Below are positions 14,316 to 21,790 of a stretch of 64,000 nt of DNA, in pieces; within the stretch, counting starts at the first letter, position 1; every line of letters begins with the position of its first letter. The translations under genes were made by a program, and so were the position numbers. Origin of the DNA: Enterococcus saigonensis (GTDB taxonomy: Bacteria; Bacillota; Bacilli; Lactobacillales; Enterococcaceae); NCBI RefSeq assembly GCF_011397115.1, contig NZ_AP022822.1, positions 2,336,001-2,400,000 on the forward strand, given 5' to 3'. The notes under the pieces were generated by a model, which had not been told where the DNA came from, searched no databases, and saw only the letters and a program-made list of their open reading frames with translations.

Positions 14316-14790
14316 CTAGCCCAACCTCCCTAATTCTTTTTAACATCATTTTTTCAACGTCGTAGTTGCTAAATCTTATTGTTTTTATCCCAAATTCCAA
14401 TTCTAAGATTAAGTCTCGTTTTTCATCTTTAAGTTTTTGAAGCTCCCAGTTATGACCGTCACCATCTATCTCGTAAACAACGTTGTTCTTTCTGTCATAA
14501 AAATCAGCCGTGTATTTCAAAACTCCATACTTTTTATAAGCTCCCTTTCCGAGACCGAACGTCACTTGTCTTTCTAAATACGGATATATCAGATGAAACG
14601 CGTTTTCGTGTTTAGTAAAACTTGTTTTAGGTTTGTTTCCCGCAAAATCAAAAAGTGAAAATGTGAGTTCCATCATTCCACCTTCACAATCAAACATTAT
14701 CCTCCAAAATGTTTTTGCTTCTTCTTTTGTAGAAAACTTCATTTTTGGATAAGGGTTAAAGAAGCCATCATCTAAAGTTATTTCGTTCAC
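14287..14790 (-). CDS. DUF559/Vsr-like PD-(D/E)XK nuclease
   Basis: The 167-residue protein has a C-terminal nuclease fold: KYTADFYDRKNNVVYEIDGDGHNWELQ (about 92-118), where ADFYD and YEIDGDGH place the Asp, Glu and His ligands of the DUF559/very-short-patch-repair group. LEFGIKTIRFSNYDVE then matches the family's last strand. The N-terminal 85 residues are unrecognised and may recognise the target. It lies second in the leftward operon, right after the Cro-like gene. It could be a recombination or homing nuclease, or a defence effector. Confidence 0.7.
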   Translation of the reverse strand: MNEITLDDGFFNPYPKMKFSTKEEAKTFWRIMFDCEGGMMELTFSLFDFAGNKPKTSFTKHENAFHLIYPYLERQVTFGLGKGAYKKYGVLKYTADFYDRKNNVVYEIDGDGHNWELQKLKDEKRDLILELEFGIKTIRFSNYDVEKMMLKRIREVGLVGEFFPGTK

Positions 14791-14816
14791 TGTTTAACCT
14801 CCTTTTTTTCTTTAGT

Positions 14817-15041
14817 TCAAACTTTTTGAACTTCTAAATTAAAAAAATATTCGCCAATTTCTTCTCTTGGAATGTCTAGCAATTCAATAGCTTTTTGAAG
14901 TTCGGTGCTTTTCCATGGTACTCGGTTATTCAGCTTTAATGACAAACTTCTTTCCGACAAACCTAAAGCGATTGAAAAATTATATTGCGTTCCATATTTT
15001 TCAACAATTCTTCCTGACAACTTAGAATAATCAAAACTCAT
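14817..15041 (-). CDS. Cro-like repressor (DUF739 type)
   Basis: The 74-residue DNA-binding protein (MSFDYSKLSGRIVEKYGTQY, then NFSIALGLSERSLSLKLNNRVPW) is a lambda-type HTH of the DUF739 group that serves as Cro in Gram-positive phages. It is the first gene of the leftward lytic operon, next to a consensus promoter and operators shared with the CI gene. It should block repressor synthesis after induction. AAAGGAGCG precedes the ATG. Confidence 0.85.
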   Translation of the reverse strand: MSFDYSKLSGRIVEKYGTQYNFSIALGLSERSLSLKLNNRVPWKSTELQKAIELLDIPREEIGEYFFNLEVQKV

Positions 15042-15059
15042 ATTAGTCCGCTCCTTTCT

Positions 15060-15177
15060 AGTTCAAATGTTTTGAACTTTGTACCCAAAGTATAACCCCT
15101 GTATAAAACTTTGTCAACATAAAAGTTCAAATTGATTTAACTTTTTTATTGAACTTATGTTCAACAAGGTATATAAT
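15060..15177. promoter_or_regulatory. Lysogeny switch: PR, PRM and three operators
   Basis: Leftward PR is TTGACA (15112-15117), 17 bases, TATACT (15089-15094). Rightward PRM is TTGAAC (15149-15154), 17 bases, TATAAT (15172-15177). Three dyads share the core GTTCAA: AGTTCAAATGTTTTGAACT (15060-15078), AAGTTCAAATTGATTTAACTT (15123-15143) and TTGAACTTATGTTCAA (15149-15164). The first lies downstream of the PR -10, the second just upstream of its -35, and the third covers the PRM -35. CI can therefore shut PR and limit its own gene. Confidence 0.85.
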
Positions 15178-15200
15178 GAGTATCAGAAAGGAGGTATAAG

Positions 15201-15977
15201 ATGAAGCAAACGACTCAACAACGACTTAATCAGTTAATGTCTGAAAGAAATTTAAAGCAAGTTGATATTCTGAATATGTCTTTACCTTTACAAAAAGAAA
15301 CTGGAATAAAAATGTCAAAAAGTCATCTATCGCAATATGTCAATGGTAAATCCTCGCCCGACCAATACAAACTTTATTTACTGGCTAAAACTTTAAATGT
15401 GAGCGAGGCGTGGTTACTTGGTTACGATGTTCCAAAAGAAGATAAGGAAAATGATGTTCCTTCCATCGAAACCATCTACAACCAGCTCGATCAAAAACGC
15501 CAAGCAAAAGTTTACAACTTTGCTGATCGTCAATTAAGAGAGCAAAAATACGGTGTCGCTGACGCTGGTAAGATAGTGCCACTTAAACGACGCGAACCGA
15601 AACTAGTAGACATCTACGGACGGTTATCAGCCGGTGGCGGTGCCTATAATGATAAATCGGTCATTGAGACTGTGGAAGTTGATAGCGCCCCACCTAAGTA
15701 TGATATGGCGTTTGTGGTGTCGGGAGATTCAATGGAACCGATGTTTGAAGATGGCGAAGTGGTCTTTGTCAATGAAACACAAGATATATTTAACGGACAA
15801 ATCGCAGCGATAGAAATCAACAACGAAGCGTTTATCAAAAAGATTTATTTGGAAGATAAACGGATGAGGTTAGTATCACTCAATACGGATATCAAAGCTG
15901 ATGGCAGTCGCCTCTACCCTGATTTTTACGCTGATGAATGTGACAACCTATTTGTTATCGGCCGTGTGATTATGTAA
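15201..15977 (+). CDS. CI-type phage repressor, LexA-like self-cleaving
   Basis: The 258-residue protein has an N-terminal HTH (residues 1-75, QVDILNMSL...MSKSHLSQYVNGKSSP) and a C-terminal S24 peptidase domain. Cleavage is expected at Ala144-Gly145 in RLSAGGGAY. The nucleophile is Ser177 in GDSMEPMF, and the Lys partner is in FIKKIY (about 213). DNA damage and RecA should trigger autocleavage and induction. AAAGGAGG precedes the ATG. It is the first gene of the rightward lysogeny operon, divergent from the Cro-like gene. Confidence 0.93.
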   Translation: MKQTTQQRLNQLMSERNLKQVDILNMSLPLQKETGIKMSKSHLSQYVNGKSSPDQYKLYLLAKTLNVSEAWLLGYDVPKEDKENDVPSIETIYNQLDQKRQAKVYNFADRQLREQKYGVADAGKIVPLKRREPKLVDIYGRLSAGGGAYNDKSVIETVEVDSAPPKYDMAFVVSGDSMEPMFEDGEVVFVNETQDIFNGQIAAIEINNEAFIKKIYLEDKRMRLVSLNTDIKADGSRLYPDFYADECDNLFVIGRVIM

Positions 15978-15984
15978 AAAAATA

Positions 15985-16014
15985 CCCCAGTCGGAGTTCC
16001 AGCTCCGGCTAGGG
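15985..16014 (+). terminator. Probable terminator after the CI gene
   Basis: CCCAGTCGGAG and CTCCGGCTAGGG flank a short loop, giving a GC-rich stem with one mismatch; TTACCCTTTT follows. The T tract is short, so partial read-through to the lipoprotein gene is possible. Confidence 0.55.
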
Positions 16015-16073
16015 TTACCCTTTTAAGGTATATGCTTATGTAATGTCAATTATACCAGAAAAGAGGGAAATGA

Positions 16074-16763
16074 ATGAAAAAAGTAATGTTGGGACTATTT
16101 TTGGGGACAGTTTTACTAACCGGGTGCTCTTCCAACGAAATTGAGGGAAACATATCTGTGGACAACGATGAAGCAATCTACGCTTACGTTGGAGGCTCTG
16201 GCAAAAACATTGATTCTCTGGAAGCAAAAACAAGTGATGGCTCTATTTTTAAAGGTGAAAAAAATGGAGATGATTTTCAGATTGCTATTCCTTTTTTAGG
16301 TGTTGATCAAAACGTTACTGTAACTTTTAAAAACGATGATAGCTCACTGGACAAAGACGTAACGATTGATGCAAAAGAAAAAATCGACGACTACGAAAAC
16401 TTTGCGTATATGATGAATTCCGTTATATCTTCTATCAACGATAATGCTAAGACTTCTTTTCCAGAGTCTGTCGATGACGGCTTTATGGATGTAGCAAGCG
16501 AAAATGGCGTGACTACCACTGTTAATGTTTATGACGGAAATATCATTGGCTTGGAAATGCGTACGGAAGGCGACGCCAATCAAGAATTACCTACGATTTT
16601 AGCAGCCTTCCAAGGCGTTTATGAGGCTGAAAACAAGCGTGTGGCTGAGGCATATAATAATATTTTGGAAAGCAAAGAAGAAACATCTTTTACATCAAAT
16701 GGTTATGTATTTAACTTTGAATACAATGGCGATACATTGTTTGCTGATGTTTATAAGGATTAG
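16074..16763 (+). CDS. Prophage lipoprotein, lysogenic conversion candidate
   Basis: The 229-residue protein starts with a lipoprotein signal: basic MKK, a hydrophobic core and the lipobox LTGC with Cys18. The mature part is acidic (about residues 20-229) with no recognised domain. It is encoded between repressor and integrase, the usual place for genes expressed from the prophage. In lactic acid bacteria, lipoproteins at this site can block DNA injection by related phages (as Ltp of phage TP-J34 does). That role here is inference. A short gap leads to a small TPR-like gene. Confidence 0.8.
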   Translation: MKKVMLGLFLGTVLLTGCSSNEIEGNISVDNDEAIYAYVGGSGKNIDSLEAKTSDGSIFKGEKNGDDFQIAIPFLGVDQNVTVTFKNDDSSLDKDVTIDAKEKIDDYENFAYMMNSVISSINDNAKTSFPESVDDGFMDVASENGVTTTVNVYDGNIIGLEMRTEGDANQELPTILAAFQGVYEAENKRVAEAYNNILESKEETSFTSNGYVFNFEYNGDTLFADVYKD

Positions 16764-16772
16764 GTGGTAATT

Positions 16773-17138
16773 ATGGGGATATTTAATTTATTTACTAGCA
16801 GCCAACCTAAAAAGAGTACAAATAGTAGTAAAAACGCTTTGGAGCAAGCTGTCGATAACAACCATAGAGGTATGAGTTGCGAAAAATCAGGGAACATAGA
16901 CAAGGCTATTATGTATTATGAAAGAAATGTAACTAACCGCTTCGAGGGGAATCGTCCATACGATAGACTAGCTATTATATATCGTAAAAGAAAAGACTAT
17001 GACAATGAAGTAAGAGTATTAGAAACCGCAATCGATGTTTTTAAAAACATTAACTCAGGTCGGCAAGATGTAGCACCAAAGTTAGCAAAATTTAAAACAA
17101 GGTTATCAAAAGCAAAAGAACTGCAAAAGAAACAATAA
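16773..17138 (+). CDS. TPR-like prophage protein
   Basis: The protein has 121 residues, starting at ATG 16773 with AGGTGG upstream (an upstream GTG is less likely). After a Ser/Lys linker, residues about 25-110 look like two or three TPR helices (AIMYYERNVTNRFEGNRPYDRLAIIYRKRKDYDNEVRVLETAI). Such TPR proteins usually mediate protein contacts. It is nine bases after the lipoprotein stop and so co-expressed in the lysogen. The partner is unknown. Confidence 0.72.
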   Translation: MGIFNLFTSSQPKKSTNSSKNALEQAVDNNHRGMSCEKSGNIDKAIMYYERNVTNRFEGNRPYDRLAIIYRKRKDYDNEVRVLETAIDVFKNINSGRQDVAPKLAKFKTRLSKAKELQKKQ

Positions 17139-17141
17139 AAA

Positions 17142-17169
17142 ACACGTCCCCCTCTCACAAGCGACGTGT
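17142..17169 (+). terminator. Hairpin after the TPR-like gene, weak terminator
   Basis: ACACGTC and GACGTGT form a seven-pair stem with a 14-base loop just after the stop codon. No T tract follows, so termination is uncertain; the hairpin may instead protect the 3' end of the mRNA. Confidence 0.4.
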
Positions 17170-17237
17170 CTAACATAAATAAACGGCTAGGCTTATTTAG
17201 CTATGCCTATTATAACAAATAATAGGAGTTGATTACA

Positions 17238-18389
17238 ATGTGGATGGAGACATTGCCAGACGGCAGATTTAAATATATTGAGCGCTATAAAGACCCGTAT
17301 ACAGAAAAGTATAAACGCAAGTCGATAATCTTGACCAGCGACAGCAAACAAGCGCAGAAGAAGGCACAGAAATTATTGGATGAGAAAATTGGCAAAGCCG
17401 AAGAGACGGCCACCTTGTCCGATATCAACCTCCACAATCTTGTGGAAGAGTGGTTTAGTCACCATCAAAAAGTGCATCGGATACGGCCTTCCACAATCCG
17501 TGCGTATAAGGCACAGCAGAAAGTTATTTTTGATAAAATCGATAAGAATACACTGGCTAAAAATGCAGACACGAAGCTCTTCCAAACATTTTTTGATGGC
17601 TTAGAATACTCAAACGACTATACTGCAAGCATCAAATCGCAGTTAAACAATATATTTAAATACGCCTATCGCATGGGATACATATCAGAAAACCCATTGG
17701 AAAAAGTCCAGATATCCTATGCTAAGAAGGATGAGGCGACACGAGAAAAAATCAGCAACAAATATCTCGAAAAAGACGAGGCTGAAAAACTAATTAAAGA
17801 ACTCTACCGCAGGCCCTCTACCTATCGTGTGGGTAGGCTTGCAGAATTTATGTATTTAACAGGATGCCGCATTGGCGAAGCAGTTATACTTACACCCACC
17901 GATTTTAATAACAATTTGACTAGCGCATCTATCACCGGAACAATAGATTACGGAAACGGATTTCGTGCAGCTAGGAAAGGCCCTCCAAAAACACTGATGA
18001 GTAATCGGACAATCAACCTGACACCAAGATGTATTAAACTAGTAGAGAGATCTATCGACGAAAATAAATTAGACAGTCTGACACGCAACGGCTACTTGCC
18101 AGGTGAGTATGTATTTGTCACCAAAAACGGTACACCAATGATATACTCATCATTTAATCGTGCGCTAGTAAGAGCTGGGGAGCGTGTAGGTCTTGCACAC
18201 AAAACGCTAACTTCGCACATCTTCCGCCACACGCATGTATCGCTATTAGCTGAAAACGGCATACAACTAACAGCTATCATGGAACGCGTCGGCCATGAGG
18301 ATTCTGACATCACGACTAAAATCTATACTCACGTCACCAAACAGATGAAAGCAGACATTACATCCAAGTTGACAGAGATAGGACTTTGA
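17238..18389 (+). CDS. int: Prophage tyrosine integrase
   Basis: The 383-residue integrase contains an N-terminal AP2-like arm-binding segment (about 8-50), a SAM-like core-binding domain (about 65-155) and a catalytic domain. Catalytic residues are Arg211 (TGCRIGEA), His327 and Arg330 (HIFRHTH), His353 (VGHED) and Tyr363 (IYTH). It joins attP and attB. AGGAG lies nine bases before the ATG at 17238; a TTG three codons earlier is possible. It is the last prophage gene, and its stop is 89 bases from the HU gene. Confidence 0.95.
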   Translation: MWMETLPDGRFKYIERYKDPYTEKYKRKSIILTSDSKQAQKKAQKLLDEKIGKAEETATLSDINLHNLVEEWFSHHQKVHRIRPSTIRAYKAQQKVIFDKIDKNTLAKNADTKLFQTFFDGLEYSNDYTASIKSQLNNIFKYAYRMGYISENPLEKVQISYAKKDEATREKISNKYLEKDEAEKLIKELYRRPSTYRVGRLAEFMYLTGCRIGEAVILTPTDFNNNLTSASITGTIDYGNGFRAARKGPPKTLMSNRTINLTPRCIKLVERSIDENKLDSLTRNGYLPGEYVFVTKNGTPMIYSSFNRALVRAGERVGLAHKTLTSHIFRHTHVSLLAENGIQLTAIMERVGHEDSDITTKIYTHVTKQMKADITSKLTEIGL

Positions 18390-18443
18390 CAAGTTGCCCC
18401 TTTCGTGCCCCTTTTAGATTATGTATTGATGATAAATAAAGAA
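18390..18443. other. Probable prophage end (attR/attL) with integrase arm repeats
   Basis: Directly after int, TGCCCCTTT occurs twice (18395-18403 and 18406-18414), one helical turn apart, as integrase arm sites do. The core must lie between here and the HU terminator or the 3' end of hup, since the next gene is chromosomal. The core itself cannot be named without the other junction, which is outside the window. Confidence 0.5.
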
Positions 18444-18467
18444 GGAAGCCCGATATTACAGGCTTCC
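18444..18467 (-). terminator. Terminator of hup
   Basis: GGAAGCC (18444-18450) and GGCTTCC (18461-18467) pair perfectly. On the minus strand TTCTTTATTTAT follows, so it ends the HU gene 11 bases after its stop. The prophage junction must lie on the far side or within it. Confidence 0.75.
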
Positions 18468-18477
18468 TAAAGCTGTT

Positions 18478-18750
18478 TTATTTCACAGCGTCTTTTAATT
18501 GTTTACCAGGTTTGAAAGCTGGTGTAACAGATGCTGGGATTTCGATTTCTTCACCAGTTTGAGGGTTACGTCCTTTACGTGCAGCACGTTTACGTGTTTC
18601 AAAAGTACCAAAGCCCATAATTTGTACGCTTTCTTCAGACTTCAATGTTGATTCAACAGTATCGATGATGGCAGCCAAGACAGCAGTTGCGTCTTTTTTA
18701 GTAACCCCTGATTTTTCAGCAACAGCTGAAATTAAATCTGCTTTGTTCAT
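18478..18750 (-). CDS. hup: HU family DNA-binding protein
   Basis: The 90-residue HU has the usual features: [40 protein letters not shown] with the DNA-bending beta arm, and [11 protein letters not shown] at the C-terminus. It compacts and bends chromosomal DNA. GGAGG precedes the ATG. The gene has its own promoter and terminator and stands alone. The prophage integrated at its 3' side, apparently leaving the coding region intact. Confidence 0.96.
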   Translation of the reverse strand: MNKADLISAVAEKSGVTKKDATAVLAAIIDTVESTLKSEESVQIMGFGTFETRKRAARKGRNPQTGEEIEIPASVTPAFKPGKQLKDAVK

Positions 18751-18808
18751 TAATAATTCCTCCTACTCGGAATAAAATAATTAGGATTTTATCTAATCCT
18801 TGTCTTTC

Positions 18809-18837
18809 ATTCTAGCAAAACCCTTGATATGGCGCAA
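18809..18837 (-). promoter_or_regulatory. Promoter of hup
   Basis: On the minus strand, TTGCGC (18832-18837), a 17-base spacer and an extended -10 TGCTAGAAT (TAGAAT at 18809-18814). A strong vegetative promoter fits the abundance of HU. Confidence 0.7.
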
Positions 18838-19038
18838 TAGAAAACACTTTCTATGATTACTATTAAAATAATTGTAACAATCTTAATAATAATGTAACAG
18901 CATTTTTTCAGAAAATATCACAAGGGTTATCATTTGTCTTTTTAAATAAAATCTGTTTTTATAGTAATGTTTGAGTTTTTTTGCTTCCTTTATTGCACTT
19001 ATTTTAAACTCAGACAAAAATTTGAGGAGGTTTTTTAT

Positions 19039-19770
19039 TTGGATTATTCACTAATGACACGCCTAGCAGCCGAATTTGTCGGTACAGCTTTTTTAATTAT
19101 GCTAGGTAACGGCGCGGTAGCAAACGTCGACTTGAAAGGAACAAAAGGATACGGCAGTGACTGGATGTTGATCGCTGTGGGTTATGGTTGTGGTGTCATG
19201 ATTCCAGCCATGATGTTTGGTTCAATCAGCGGCAACCATATTAATCCAGCTTTTTCAATTGGTTTAGCTGTTGCAGGTATGTTCCCTTGGAGTGAAGTTT
19301 TGCCTTATATCGTAGCGCAATTGCTTGGTGCCATTATGGGACAATTAATCGTTGTAGCGTGTTACAAACCTTACTACGATCAAACAGAAGATACAAATCA
19401 TGTACTTGGAACATTTTCTACGATTAACAGTGTCGGTTCAAAATTAAATGGTTTTGTAAATGAGTTTTTCGGTTCATTCATTTTATTCTTTGGTGCCATT
19501 GGCATTACCAAAGCGCCATTTTTCCAAAACAATTTAGGAACTGCGCATTTTGCTTTAGGATTTCTAGTTTGGACATTGGTAGCGTCACTGGGCGGACCAA
19601 CTGGACCTGGTTTAAATCCTGCCCGTGATTTAGGACCTCGAATTCTTCACAGTATTTTACCTTTAAAGCATAAAGGTTCTTCTCAATGGGACTATGCTTT
19701 TGTACCAGTTTTAGCGCCAATTTTAGCCAGTATTGTCGCAATTTTACTATATAAAGGGTTATTTTTATAA
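19039..19770 (+). CDS. glpF: Glycerol facilitator / aquaglyceroporin (MIP family)
   Basis: The 243-residue channel has six membrane segments and both NPA loops: NHINPAFS (NPA at 69-71) and GLNPARDLGPR (NPAR at 193-196). The Asp after NPAR is the mark of glycerol-conducting members. It lets glycerol and perhaps water or dihydroxyacetone cross the membrane. The TTG at 19039 has GAGGAGG seven bases upstream; longer in-frame starts have no ribosome binding site. No glpK or glpO adjoins it, so it is a single gene, closed by a strong hairpin terminator. Confidence 0.92.
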   Translation: MDYSLMTRLAAEFVGTAFLIMLGNGAVANVDLKGTKGYGSDWMLIAVGYGCGVMIPAMMFGSISGNHINPAFSIGLAVAGMFPWSEVLPYIVAQLLGAIMGQLIVVACYKPYYDQTEDTNHVLGTFSTINSVGSKLNGFVNEFFGSFILFFGAIGITKAPFFQNNLGTAHFALGFLVWTLVASLGGPTGPGLNPARDLGPRILHSILPLKHKGSSQWDYAFVPVLAPILASIVAILLYKGLFL

Positions 19771-19845
19771 TCAAAATTTGACAACCTTGTTGTTCTTTTT
19801 AAGATTAAGACAGCAATTTGATGAACCAGTGCTACACGCTAAAAA

Positions 19846-19885
19846 GTTGTGCCAAATCCTTTTAGAGTTTTGGCACAACTTTTTT
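19846..19885. terminator. Bidirectional terminator between glpF and the phosphoesterase
   Basis: GTTGTGCCAAA (19846-19856) pairs perfectly with TTTGGCACAAC (19869-19879); T6 follows on the + strand and A5 precedes. It serves both convergent genes. Confidence 0.9.
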
Positions 19886-20780
19886 AATAATCAATAATCG
19901 TAACGGCTTGCTCAAATTCGCTTTTCAAATATAGCTTTTGATATTCTTTAAACTGAGCTTCGTGTGTTTTTAATACTCCCCGTAATTTCATAGGGTTATA
20001 TTCATTCACAAATTTATTTTCCAAAACAAATTCCCGGGTTAGCTGCCATTCAAAAAAATAGCCAAAAGGACGACAACTATAGCGCGTCCCGTTTATTTTT
20101 TTATCCTCAAAACGACGATGGGTATGACCAAAAACCACTTGTTTAATATTATCATATCGGTCCAAAAACGTTCCTAATTTTGCCGAACCTAAAAACGCAT
20201 TTAATTCATTCCAACGTTGTAATTTCGGATCAGTTTGGTACACAATAAATTCTTTTTTCGGTACAAAATGGGTTGCTAAAATTACTTCTTTATCGTTTTT
20301 TTTTAAGCCATCCAAGAGAATTTTTAACCGACTTCGCAAGTGCTCCTCTACCTCCGGATCACTGCCGTCTCGTTTAATGACGCGATCATACCAATAGAGT
20401 CGTTTCACAGCCGCAATTTTCTTTTTATCTTGTAATGTTGAAAAGCGATAATCATACCATCCATTGTAGCCCACTAAGACCGTTTTATGGTTTAAAGCCA
20501 AAGTTTTTTGATTTAAAAAAGCTGGATTTGAATAATCTTCTATTTCCTCACCTGATAAATCAGCCATTTCGTGATTGCCCCAATTAAATGTAGTCGGTAA
20601 ATACTGTTCAAAATACGCTACAATTGCTTGCGCTTTTTCTACTTTATTGGCTAAATCACCGGCAAAGTGGAGCCGATCTGCTTTCTTTTCTTTTAAAACG
20701 AACAATAGTTGTGCTAAATCCTCCGACGCCAACCGATTAATATCAGCATGGAGGTCACTAACAACCGCTAATTTTCCCAT
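19884..20780 (-). CDS. Calcineurin-like metallophosphoesterase
   Basis: The 298-residue protein shows the dimetal phosphoesterase motifs: SDLHAD (Asp9, His11), HFAGDLANK, WGNHEM, ATHFVPK and GHTHRR. It is cytoplasmic, with no signal peptide. The substrate is unknown. ATG 20780 follows AGGTGG. The gene overlaps the upstream Fe-S-biogenesis-like gene by 23 bases, so the two are co-expressed. Confidence 0.88.
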   Translation of the reverse strand: MGKLAVVSDLHADINRLASEDLAQLLFVLKEKKADRLHFAGDLANKVEKAQAIVAYFEQYLPTTFNWGNHEMADLSGEEIEDYSNPAFLNQKTLALNHKTVLVGYNGWYDYRFSTLQDKKKIAAVKRLYWYDRVIKRDGSDPEVEEHLRSRLKILLDGLKKNDKEVILATHFVPKKEFIVYQTDPKLQRWNELNAFLGSAKLGTFLDRYDNIKQVVFGHTHRRFEDKKINGTRYSCRPFGYFFEWQLTREFVLENKFVNEYNPMKLRGVLKTHEAQFKEYQKLYLKSEFEQAVTIIDY

Positions 20781-21159
20781 CACTACCACCTGCAATTACT
20801 TTGTCAATTCGTAAGATAGGAATATTATTTGCTAAAATGCCACTATCCCCTTTTAGTTGCAATGTCTGGAGAGCTTTATTTACTGTTAGACGCGTATTTT
20901 CTTCCAAATAACGCTCTGAACTTTTTTTAATTTTTAGCGGTCCAATCGCCGTTACTAAGGTTTCATTGTACACATCAAGTCCGCTGGCCAAATAATTTAT
21001 TGGCGTAATGATAAGACGAAAGTTCAAATCCAACCGACAGCTCAATCCTGTATTGGCAAATGGTCCATCCCCATCTTCAAAATCCAAATAAATTACATCT
21101 CCTGGTTGCATTTTAGCACGGAGTAATGCTACCACTTCAGTATCAATTGAAAGTTGCAT
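20758..21159 (-). CDS. Iron-sulfur cluster biosynthesis family protein (HesB/IscA-like)
   Basis: The 133-residue protein follows the pattern of Fe-S biogenesis-like proteins of lactobacilli and enterococci: GDVIYLDFEDGDGPFANTGLSCRLDLNFRLIIT, then AIGPLKIKKSSERYLEENTRL and QTLQLKGDSGIL. Only one of the conserved HesB Cys positions (in SCRLDL) is visible, so it may not itself bind a cluster. The ATG at 21159 has AAAGGA upstream. It lies in a pair with the metallophosphoesterase. Confidence 0.78.
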   Translation of the reverse strand: MQLSIDTEVVALLRAKMQPGDVIYLDFEDGDGPFANTGLSCRLDLNFRLIITPINYLASGLDVYNETLVTAIGPLKIKKSSERYLEENTRLTVNKALQTLQLKGDSGILANNIPILRIDKVIAGGSDGKISGC

Positions 21160-21220
21160 AATATCATTTCCTTTCAAACCATTCGATTCTAAAATTATAT
21201 TCCTTTAAAAAGAGCACTAA

Positions 21221-21790
21221 CTACATCGTCCGTTTTTGCCAATCCGCAGCGGTAATCATGTACAACGCCTCATCGATTAGCTCACCTTTCCATAAGCGAC
21301 TACTTTTAATTTCCGTTACTTTTTTCATTCCAATCTTTTCCATCACCCGACCAGATTTAGCATTCTCCAAATTATGATAAGCATTTATAGAGACTAACTT
21401 CATCTTATCAAAGCCTAAAACGAGTAAAGCAAAAGCAGCTTCTGGCATTATTCCTTGGCCCCAGTAGGCTTTATTTAAAGTATAGCCTAGTTCACCACGA
21501 CCATAAGTCGCATCTACGCGCAAATCAATTGTACCAATCATTTTACTGCTCTTTTTTTCTTCGATAGCATATTTGCCTAGAGGCTCTGCCATAAAATAGT
21601 TGGCAATAGCAAATTGCGTGTCTGCTAAATTCCGATGTTGTTGAAAAACATAACGCGTTGTTTCTTCATCACTTGCGTATTCATACATATCCTTGGCGTC
21701 AGTCATTCTAAGAGGACGTAGCCGTAAGCGCGTCGTTTCTAACACCGTATTTTCAGCAAATAACAACGGGATATTAATAATTTCTTCCAT
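21221..21790 (-). CDS. GNAT N-acetyltransferase, RimJ/RimL type
   Basis: The 189-residue protein opens with TTRLRLRPLRMTDAKDMYEY, the usual RimJ/RimL start, and has GELGYTLNKAYWGQGIMPEAAFALL, the acetyl-CoA loop, around residues 99-123. NAKSGRVMEKIGMK follows. It acetylates an amine on an unknown protein or small molecule. Its start overlaps the amidohydrolase gene by 17 bases, so they share a transcript. Confidence 0.88.
   Translation of the reverse strand: MEEIINIPLLFAENTVLETTRLRLRPLRMTDAKDMYEYASDEETTRYVFQQHRNLADTQFAIANYFMAEPLGKYAIEEKKSSKMIGTIDLRVDATYGRGELGYTLNKAYWGQGIMPEAAFALLVLGFDKMKLVSINAYHNLENAKSGRVMEKIGMKKVTEIKSSRLWKGELIDEALYMITAADWQKRTM

Noticed and set aside
13359..15041. Shared phrase FDYSKL in the DUF3102 and Cro-like proteins, suggesting duplication
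   Set aside because: Only six or seven residues match and the flanks differ, so chance is more likely.
18750..19038. Extended N-terminus for the aquaglyceroporin from ATG 18967
   Set aside because: That start has no ribosome binding site, while TTG 19039 has GAGGAGG at seven bases and gives the normal protein length.
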